A DNA stretch of 21,027 nucleotides, taken from the NCBI GenBank assembly GCA_937974195.1, contig CALJIC010000264.1:1-21027 (forward strand). The letters run 5' to 3'. Positions 16,016 through 21,027 of this stretch are shown here, one piece after another (position 1 is the stretch's first letter; every line of letters begins with the position of its first letter). The stretch comes from an uncultured Roseiflexaceae bacterium (lineage in GTDB: Bacteria > Chloroflexota > Chloroflexia > Chloroflexales > Roseiflexaceae). A program made the translations under genes and the position numbers. Below the pieces are notes generated by a model. It was not told the DNA's origin. It saw nothing but the letters and a program-made list of their open reading frames with translations, and did not search any database.

Positions 16016-16365
16016 CTTTCGGCTCCTTTGCGTATCCGCCCGGCGTGAGAGACTCTCCGGGGTGCGGAACGCGGTTGCGCGGTGCGCTCATGCACTCATC
16101 GTTGCCACGGCTGTGTCCGGTGCGCCGGCCGCTCGTCGAACGCGGCGGCCTGTGTCCATCCAGTTCTTCCTCAGCAGGAAGGGCGGTCGTGACCGCGTCC
16201 GTCGTTTCGATGAGCCCGCTGACCGGCGCCCCGAGCCAGCTGTTGCGCGGGTCGACCCGCTCTACGCCCCCATGGTGCAAATTCAATGCCAGAAGAATCG
16301 CGATCCGGCGGCGCCAGCGCTGTCTACGGCGGGCGTGCTTACGTCACTTCGCAGCCGGGCGCCCG
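16016..16365. other. Intergenic region, no supported gene
   Basis: 350 nt upstream of the zinc-ribbon gene and downstream of the oxidoreductase gene. A 97-codon open frame on - starts with TTG and overlaps the next gene by 23 nt; it lacks a ribosome site and protein-like composition. GGCCGC/GCGGCC (about 16128-16150) can pair, and CTGTGTCC occurs twice. No clear promoter was found. Confidence 0.45.
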
Positions 16366-17379
16366 TCAGCGCAGCTCGTCGAGCGCGACGGGGCGCCCCT
16401 CCGCAGCGGAGCGCGTCGCCGCCACGCCGATCTCGATCGCCGCGAGCGCGTCCGCGCCGCCTACCGCCGGCTGGCGACCCTCGTGCAGGCAGGCGACGAA
16501 GTGCTCGATCTGCGCCCGGTAGGCCGGGCCGAAGCGGCCCTGGATGTAGGGCGCCGGCTCGCTGAGCGCCCCCTCGCGCGTCAGCAGCACCACGGGCGAC
16601 TGGTGCGCGCCGCCGATCTGCACCGCGCCCTGCGAGCCGAGCACCTCGGTGCGGATGTCGTAGCCGTAGAAGGCGTTGCGGCTGACCTCGACGTTGCCGA
16701 GCGCGCCGGAGACGAAGCGCAGGTTCGCCACCGCGTTGTCGATGTCGCCGACGGCGCGCAGCTCGTCGCACACCAGCAGCGTCCCCTCGGCCGACACCCG
16801 CTCCACCTCGTCCCCCATCAGCCAGCGCGCCAGGTCGAAGTCGTGGATGCCCATGTCGATCAGCAGCCCGCCGCTCTTCGCCGGGTCGGCGAAGTCAACC
16901 CGCGGGCAGAAGGGGTCGCGCCCGATCGCCTTGAACGTCGTCGGCCGGCCGATCGCGCCGGACTCGATCAGCGCCCGCGCCCGCTGGTAGGCGGGGTCGA
17001 AGCGGCGCATGAATCCGACCTGCAGCGGGACTCCGGCGCGCTCGACGGCCGCGAGCGCGGCGCGGGTGCCCTCGATGGTCAGCGCGAGCGGCTTCTCGCA
17101 GAAGATCGCCAGGCCGGCCTGGGCCGCGGCGATCACCAGCTGGTCGTGGGTGCTGGTGGGCGTGGCGATCACGACTGCGTCGAGGCCGGCCAGCGCCAGC
17201 GCCTCGTGGGCGTCGGCGAGCACGTGGGGCACGCCGGAGCCCTCGTACTCGCGGCGGCGGGCGTCATCGGGCTCGGCGAGGGCGTAGAGCCGGGCGCCGG
17301 GCAGCTGGGAGACGATCTGGGCGTACTGCTGGCCCATACGCCCGAGGCCGATCACGGCGAAGTTCAGCGGAGCGGGCAT
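16366..17379 (-). CDS. Gfo/Idh/MocA family NAD(P)-dependent oxidoreductase
   Basis: A 337-residue soluble enzyme. The N-terminal Rossmann fold has VIGLGRMGQQYA (GxGxxG), then VVIATPTSTHDQLVIAA and the family motif CEKPLAL, whose Lys is catalytic. The C-terminal domain has VGFMRRFDPAY and GGLLIDMGIHDFDLARWLMG, with the conserved D...H pair. This pattern is that of myo-inositol 2-dehydrogenase (IolG)-like members, which oxidise a sugar or polyol hydroxyl; the exact substrate is unknown and no inositol operon is nearby. The start at ATG 17379 is set by the MPAPLNFAVIGLG beginning, with GGAG 8 nt upstream; the open frame continues further upstream without coding character. It is divergent from the next gene. 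Confidence 0.93.
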   Translation of the reverse strand: MPAPLNFAVIGLGRMGQQYAQIVSQLPGARLYALAEPDDARRREYEGSGVPHVLADAHEALALAGLDAVVIATPTSTHDQLVIAAAQAGLAIFCEKPLALTIEGTRAALAAVERAGVPLQVGFMRRFDPAYQRARALIESGAIGRPTTFKAIGRDPFCPRVDFADPAKSGGLLIDMGIHDFDLARWLMGDEVERVSAEGTLLVCDELRAVGDIDNAVANLRFVSGALGNVEVSRNAFYGYDIRTEVLGSQGAVQIGGAHQSPVVLLTREGALSEPAPYIQGRFGPAYRAQIEHFVACLHEGRQPAVGGADALAAIEIGVAATRSAAEGRPVALDELR

Positions 17380-17403
17380 CGGTAGTACTCCGTGGAAGGG
17401 GAA

Positions 17404-17409
17404 TATAAT
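17404..17409 (+). promoter_or_regulatory. Possible -10 box for the L7/L12-like membrane protein
   Basis: TATAAT followed by GG, on + in the divergent gap, 121 nt ahead of ATG 17531. No -35 match. Confidence 0.35.
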
Positions 17410-17530
17410 GGTTACAGACGAGCTGACGTGTACTGGCCTAGCATAGCATAGGTGCGGCGGCCGCGTGCACCGAGGCGTACCGGCGCCCGAGAGGGCCGTG
17501 GTGCTGATACCCGCCGATGTGGAGGTGGAC

Positions 17531-17971
17531 ATGGACCTGCCGATCGTCGCGGCCGTCGCAGCGGCCGCCCTGGTCGTCATCGTCGTCGCCGTCCTGGTGC
17601 TCCGCCGGCGCAGCGATGTGGTCGTGGTGCCGCCGCGGCCGCAGCGCGGCGCCGCTCACCCCGAGAGCCTGGAGGGCCTGCTGGCGCAGGGCAAGAAGAT
17701 CGAGGCGATCAAGCTGGTGCGCGAGCAGACCGGGATGGGCTTGAAGGAGGCCAAGGACTACGTCGAGGCCTACGCGGCCGGCAAGCGGCCGGGGCTCCCG
17801 CCGCCTGCCAGCAGGCCCACCGCCGCCAGCGCCGCGCCGAGCGCCACCGTTCAGGACGCGGCGCGCGCCCTCGTCGCCCAGGGCAAGAAGATCGAGGCGA
17901 TCAAGCTGGTGCGCGAGCAGACCGGGATGGGCTTGAAGGAGGCCAAGGACTACGTCGACCGGCTGGGGTAG
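17531..17971 (+). CDS. Membrane-anchored protein with two ribosomal L7/L12 C-terminal-like repeats
   Basis: A 146-residue protein. Residues about 4-26 (PIVAAVAAAALVVIVVAVLVL) form one membrane helix followed by RRR, so the rest should be cytoplasmic. Two copies of a 30-residue unit follow: QGKKIEAIKLVREQTGMGLK then EAKDYV. Each matches the L7/L12 C-terminal core (KKI.VIK.VRE.TGLGLKEAKDLVE) but lacks the rest of the ribosomal protein. They are joined by an Ala/Pro linker. The two units are identical in DNA over 80 bp. The ATG at 17531 is chosen because GGAGG lies 5 nt upstream and the helix begins at once. The L7/L12 fold binds translation factors; binding some partner at the membrane is an inference. 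It is followed on the same strand by the double acetyltransferase, 67 nt away. Confidence 0.82.
   Translation: MDLPIVAAVAAAALVVIVVAVLVLRRRSDVVVVPPRPQRGAAHPESLEGLLAQGKKIEAIKLVREQTGMGLKEAKDYVEAYAAGKRPGLPPPASRPTAASAAPSATVQDAARALVAQGKKIEAIKLVREQTGMGLKEAKDYVDRLG
17687..17766 (+). repeat. Direct repeat, copy 1 (80 bp, identical to 17879-17958)
   Basis: Begins CAGGGCAAGAAGATC and ends TACGTCGA. All 80 bases equal those of copy 2, including synonymous positions. The copies are 112 bp apart. Confidence 0.95.
17879..17958 (+). repeat. Direct repeat, copy 2
   Basis: Identical to 17687-17766. It encodes the second L7/L12-like unit of the same gene. Confidence 0.95.
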
Positions 17972-17996
17972 CCCGGGCCGCGCGGCCGCGTCCGAG

Positions 17997-18015
17997 GCAC
18001 AGCGCGCTGCGCCCG
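17997..18015. repeat. Degenerate GCAGC-CGCTGCGC palindrome
   Basis: GGCACAGCGCGCTGCGCCC lies between the L7/L12-like gene and the acetyltransferase gene. It resembles the right half of the 11497-11567 element. Confidence 0.5.
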
Positions 18016-18038
18016 AGAGCGTGGCGAAGGAGAAGCGC

Positions 18039-19058
18039 ATGCAGGTCGCCGTACGCGGCGCGGAGGCGCAGGACGAGCCGTTCCTGTGGGAGATGCTGTT
18101 CGAGGCGGCCCACATGGCCGAGGACGGCGCGACGTCGGCGGAGAGCGCCCGGCGCGACCCGTTCCTGGCGCGCTACGTGGCCGGCTGGGGCCAGCCGGGC
18201 GATGTCGGCGTGATCGCGGCTGAGCCGGAGAGCGGCCGGCCGGTGGGCGCGGCGTGGGCGCGCCTGCTCGAGGCTGTGCCCGGGGCGGCCTCGGAGGAGG
18301 ACGCGTCGCTGCCCGAGGTGGCCGTGGCCGTCGTTCCGGAGCTGCGCGGCAGGGGCGTCGGGGCGCAGCTGCTCGCGGCGCTGCTGGATGCGGCGCGCCC
18401 GTTCTACGGGGCGCTGGCGCTGAGCGTGCGCGCCGATAACCCGGCGCGGCGCCTGTACGAGCGGGCGGGCTTCGCCGCAGTCCGCACGATCGTCAACCGC
18501 GTCGGCGGCACCTCGCTGATGATGCGCGCCGACCTGCTGTACGACCCCGCGGCGTCGCTGCGGCTGGTCGAGCCGGACGAGGCGTGGCGCGAGCGCCTCC
18601 TGGTCATGGCGCGCGAGCACTCGCTGGCCGGCTGGGACCGCTACGAGCGGGCGCTGGGCGACTTCGAGGGCTGGCTGCGGCGGACGCGCGACTACGCGGC
18701 GGAGCGCGGCCAGCCCGCCGGCCTCGTCCCCGAGACGTTCTACTGCTCGGCCGCCGGGGACACGCTGGTCGGGGTGATCCGCCTGCGCCACCGGCTGTCG
18801 CCTGCGCTCGAGGAGTATGGCGGCCACATCGGCTACGATATCCGCCCGTCGCTGCGCGGCCGCGGCCTCGGGACGCGGCAGCTGGCGCTCTGCCTGGAGC
18901 AGGCGCGGGCGCGCGGCCTCGCGCGCGTGCTCGTCACCTGCGACGACGACAACCTCGTCTCGGTGCGGGTGATCGAGAAGAACGGCGGCGTGCTCGCGGA
19001 CAAGCGCTTCCACGCGCCCACCGGCAAGCTCGTCCGGCGCTACTGGATCGAGGTGTAG
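18039..19058 (+). CDS. Tandem-domain GNAT acetyltransferase
   Basis: A 339-residue protein with two acetyl-CoA-binding GNAT domains. The first (about 1-160) has VAVVPELRGRGVGAQLLAALL, the A-motif R/Q-x-x-G-x-G/A, followed by NPARRLYERAGF. The second (about 170-339) has IGYDIRPSLRGRGLGTRQLALCL and then CDDDNLVSVRVIEKNGGVL, and ends RRYWIEV. Both pyrophosphate loops look intact. Such proteins move an acetyl group from acetyl-CoA to an amine; the acceptor is unknown. The second half resembles the COG3981-type predicted acetyltransferases. The ATG at 18039 is chosen because AAGGAG lies 6 nt upstream; a GTG at 18021 would put that sequence inside the gene. It follows the L7/L12-like gene on the same strand. 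Confidence 0.9.
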   Translation: MQVAVRGAEAQDEPFLWEMLFEAAHMAEDGATSAESARRDPFLARYVAGWGQPGDVGVIAAEPESGRPVGAAWARLLEAVPGAASEEDASLPEVAVAVVPELRGRGVGAQLLAALLDAARPFYGALALSVRADNPARRLYERAGFAAVRTIVNRVGGTSLMMRADLLYDPAASLRLVEPDEAWRERLLVMAREHSLAGWDRYERALGDFEGWLRRTRDYAAERGQPAGLVPETFYCSAAGDTLVGVIRLRHRLSPALEEYGGHIGYDIRPSLRGRGLGTRQLALCLEQARARGLARVLVTCDDDNLVSVRVIEKNGGVLADKRFHAPTGKLVRRYWIEV

Positions 19059-19178
19059 CGATGCGCGCGATGAGCCGAGGCGTGGGCCTTCCTGCTGGAG
19101 CGGCTGTCGTTCGCCTACGTGCTGATCGAGGGGTTGCGGCGCTGTCCACTCAGCAGCCGAACGTCGAGGGCGCCACAT

Positions 19179-19215
19179 GAGCCGTCTGCGGCGATGAGGC
19201 CGCCGCAGACGGCTC
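19179..19215. terminator. Perfect 15-bp hairpin between convergent genes
   Basis: GAGCCGTCTGCGGCG (19179-19193), loop ATGAGGC, CGCCGCAGACGGCTC (19201-19215). It lies between the GNAT gene (+) and the terC-like gene (-), as expected of a bidirectional terminator. No T tract follows on either strand. Confidence 0.65.
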
Positions 19216-19248
19216 GCGGGCTAGAGGTGGCCTAAGCTTTCTCCGAGG

Positions 19249-20034
19249 CTACGAAGAGCGCGGCGTGTCGACATCCGCGAGGTAGGGCTGGCGCAGCTGC
19301 ACCGGCTGGTGCGGCGCGCGCCCGGCGCGCAGGTTCAGCAGCTCGACGAGCACCGAGAAGCCCATCGCGAAGTAGATGTAGCCCTTGGGGATGTGCTGGT
19401 CGAGGCCCTCGGCCACCAGCGACATGCCGATCAGCAGCAGGAAGCTGAGCGCCAGCATCTTGATCGTCGGGTGGCGGTTCACGAAGTCGCTGATCGGGCC
19501 GGCCGAGAACAGCATGATCACCACCGCGATGATCACCGCGATGATCATCACGCTCACCTGCTCGACCATCCCGACCGCCGTGATCACCGAGTCGAGCGAG
19601 AAGACGATATCCAGCAGCATGATCTGGATGATGACCGAGGTGAACGACGCGGCGGCGGGCTTTGCGCCGTGCTCCTCGGAGCCCTCGAGCCGCTCGTGGA
19701 TCTCGTAGGTCGCCTTGCCGAGCAGGAACAGGCCGCCGATCAGCAGCACGAGGTCGCGCCCGGAGATAGAGCGCGCCTCCTCGCTGAGGAACCCGAGGGG
19801 AATCTGGAAGAGCGGCGCGGTGAGGCCGATGAGCCAGGAGAGCGAGAGCAGCAGCAGGATGCGCGTGATCAGCGCGAGGCCGAGGCCAACCTGGCGCGCC
19901 CGGGCCTGCTGCGCGGCGGGCAGCTTACCCGCCAGGATCGAGATAAAGATGATGTTGTCGATACCGAGGACGATCTCGAGCACGGTCAGCGTCAGCAGCC
20001 CGATCCAGGCGTCGGGGTTCGTCAGCCAGTCCAT
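19249..20034 (-). CDS. TerC/YgdQ-family integral membrane protein
   Basis: A 261-residue protein with about seven helices. It opens MDWLTNPDAWIGLLTLTVLEIVLGIDNIIFISIL, quoted here only as the positions 1-34 with the key residues ExxxGxDN. The second conserved stretch is LLDIVFSLDSVITAVGM, again with acidic residues in the membrane. These two motifs are typical of TerC (PF03741) and the YgdQ/YoaE subgroup. Family members are linked to tellurite resistance and, in several bacteria, to Mn2+ or other metal export and metalation of secreted proteins; the substrate is not known here. ATG 20034 is preferred over earlier in-frame codons, since AAGGGG is 6 nt upstream and the family N-terminus starts there. 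The C-terminal tail (GRAPHQPVQLRQPYLADVD) is polar. A TATAAT lies upstream at 20087-20092. Confidence 0.92.
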   Translation of the reverse strand: MDWLTNPDAWIGLLTLTVLEIVLGIDNIIFISILAGKLPAAQQARARQVGLGLALITRILLLLSLSWLIGLTAPLFQIPLGFLSEEARSISGRDLVLLIGGLFLLGKATYEIHERLEGSEEHGAKPAAASFTSVIIQIMLLDIVFSLDSVITAVGMVEQVSVMIIAVIIAVVIMLFSAGPISDFVNRHPTIKMLALSFLLLIGMSLVAEGLDQHIPKGYIYFAMGFSVLVELLNLRAGRAPHQPVQLRQPYLADVDTPRSS

Positions 20035-20086
20035 AGGGCCCCTTCTACTTTCAAGCTTCTCCGGAGGGCAGATCCAGCGTGCGCTG

Positions 20087-20092
20087 ATTATA
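20087..20092 (-). promoter_or_regulatory. -10 box for the terC-like gene
   Basis: A perfect TATAAT on the - strand about 52 nt before the ATG, followed by CAGCGCACGC. No clear -35. Confidence 0.5.
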
Positions 20093-20158
20093 CACGCCAC
20101 GGCCCACCCGCGCGGCGCTGCGGGCGGCTCGGCAAGCTAGGATGCGAGGCACACACAA

Positions 20159-20199
20159 GGGCGCGCCGTGAAGAAGCTTCGCTCCTCCGCGGCACGCCC
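20159..20199 (-). terminator. Hairpin downstream of the META gene
   Basis: GGGCGCGCCG (20159-20168) faces CGGCACGCCC (20190-20199) with one mismatch, and GAAGCTTC lies in the loop. On the - strand it comes 24 nt after the META gene stop and is followed by TTGTGTGTG, so it is a plausible terminator. Confidence 0.5.
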
Positions 20200-20223
20200 T
20201 GCTCTCTCCTCAGGCGGGGCGGG

Positions 20224-20670
20224 CTACTTCACCGTAAAGACGAGCTCGCCGGCATCGGTGGTGATCGTCAGCGTCTCGCCGCTGCGCGTGAACGCCGACG
20301 CCGTCTCGAGCGCGCGCAGGAAGGCGTCCTCCTGCCGCATGAGCGGCTCGGGCCCGCCCATCTTGGTGGCGGCGATCGGCCCCACCGACAGGCGGCCGTC
20401 CTCCACGGTGTAGCTGCCGAAGTACCGGTTGATGCTGGCGAAGCCGGTGAGCTGGCCGTTGTCGAACCGGGCGCTCACCTCGCGCTCGCCCTCGACCTTG
20501 CGGCCGCCGAGCGAGACCAGCGCCCACTCCGGCCCCTCCAGCGCGGCAGCGTCGCTGCTCGCGCCCGCCGAGCCCGCCGGCCCGTCGAGCGAGAACACGA
20601 CCGCGACCGCCGCGACCGCAGCTGCGAGCGCGGCGCCGCCAAAGATGAGCGACCGTCTGAGTGCTAGCAC
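20224..20670 (-). CDS. META-domain (HslJ-like) exported protein
   Basis: A 148-residue protein. Residues 1-30 are a signal or anchor: MLALRRS, then a hydrophobic Ala/Val stretch (about 10-26), with no lipobox Cys. The remainder is a META domain (PF03724). It has WALVSLGG, ARFDNGQLTGFASINRYFGSY, LSVGPIAATKMGGPEPLMRQEDAFLRAL (given here by its key parts) and a closing LTITTDAGELVFTV. META proteins such as HslJ are outer-membrane, periplasmic or surface proteins linked to heat-shock and novobiocin resistance; the biochemical role is unclear. The Cys often seen after the T-x-M position is Gly here. The start is GTG 20670, with GGAGGAG 7 nt upstream, an excellent ribosome site. It is probably monocistronic. 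Confidence 0.88.
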   Translation of the reverse strand: MLALRRSLIFGGAALAAAVAAVAVVFSLDGPAGSAGASSDAAALEGPEWALVSLGGRKVEGEREVSARFDNGQLTGFASINRYFGSYTVEDGRLSVGPIAATKMGGPEPLMRQEDAFLRALETASAFTRSGETLTITTDAGELVFTVK

Positions 20671-21027
20671 GGTGGATCTCCTCCCGGCGCGCGACAGGCC
20701 TCCCGCACGTGCGCTGCGCCACTGTTATTCTACCGCTGTATTGACGCCGGCGGTAGCGTGAAAGTTCCATTTTCCGCTGCTCTTGGGGAGGCTTCGCCTC
20801 CCCATACCCCTCCAGTTGGTGGGCGGGCGAGGCCGCCGCGGAAGAAGTTCGGAGGGTCGCGGGCCCTCCAAGACCCATTTCCATAACAGGACTTACGCGG
20901 TGCGGTCAGAGCGTGCTTGAGGGCGAGAGGGGTTGCGATCCCTCTCGCGCTCTCCCCCGTCGGAAGGGGCTATGCAGCCCCTTCCGAACCATCCCCGCAA
21001 GCGGCGCCACCTCCTGTAGCCCGCCCG
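20671..21027. other. Non-coding region with a hairpin array
   Basis: No gene is supported in these 357 nt. Four perfect stems occur: GGGGAGGC-TTC-GCCTCCCC (20785-20803), GGAGGG/CCCTCC (20851-20869), GCGAGAGGG/CCCTCTCGC (20923-20948) and CGGAAGGGGCT-ATGC-AGCCCCTTCCG (20961-20986). Each is followed by a C-rich single-stranded stretch. CAGGACTTACGC (20887-20898) looks like a dispersed repeat or element end. Confidence 0.6.

Noticed and set aside
15993..16286. 97-codon open frame on - overlapping the start of the zinc-ribbon gene
   Set aside because: TTG start, no ribosome site, composition unlike a folded protein, and it would cover the well-placed AAAGGAG of the real gene.

Overview
The window is about 21 kb of GC-rich bacterial chromosome. 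It is dense with single-copy housekeeping genes and shows no phage, CRISPR array, tRNA, rRNA or complete insertion sequence. Strong G/C preference at third codon positions, the gene styles and the intergenic repeat families suggest a Chloroflexota (Chloroflexia-type) organism. That assignment is inference; no marker gene was compared against a database.

Left part (1-5958): the tail of a surface-type protein with a sortase-like LPRTG end; a convergent MFS exporter; a secreted protein built from two cysteine-bearing 'NGGL..FGYPIT' repeats; and a large glycoside hydrolase family 2 enzyme whose coding sequence contains a copy of a dispersed repeat.

Central housekeeping run (about 5950-11433, all on +): nrdR, a four-helix membrane protein with a degenerate Mrr-like domain, fabG, an Asp23-like gene, nusB, acpP, tatB-like and tatC. 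It combines control of dNTP synthesis, fatty acid synthesis (FabG and its carrier AcpP), transcription antitermination (NusB) and twin-arginine export (TatB/TatC). Stop/start overlaps join the Mrr-like gene to fabG, asp23 to nusB, and tatB to tatC. A near-consensus promoter (TTGACA, 17 nt, TAACAT) lies between fabG and asp23, and a large stem-loop separates acpP from tatB.

Middle (11434-16015): a repeat-packed convergent gap, a NERD-nuclease/membrane-anchor protein (-), uvrB (-) and a small zinc-ribbon-like protein (-). Right (16366-20670): a Gfo/Idh/MocA oxidoreductase (-), a membrane-anchored protein with two ribosomal L7/L12 C-terminal-like repeats that are identical over 80 bp, a double GNAT acetyltransferase (+), a TerC/YgdQ-family membrane protein (-) and a META-domain lipoprotein-like protein (-). 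The last 350 bp is a non-coding array of strong hairpins.

I see no obvious complete new system. The best leads are a TatB-like protein ending in a Cys/Cys/Cys/His knuckle, the L7/L12-like membrane protein beside a double acetyltransferase, two separate restriction-nuclease-fold membrane proteins near core genes, a repeat family (CCACGGAG type) found both after stop codons and inside a coding sequence, and a shared TATAAT + CGCACRC promoter signature.
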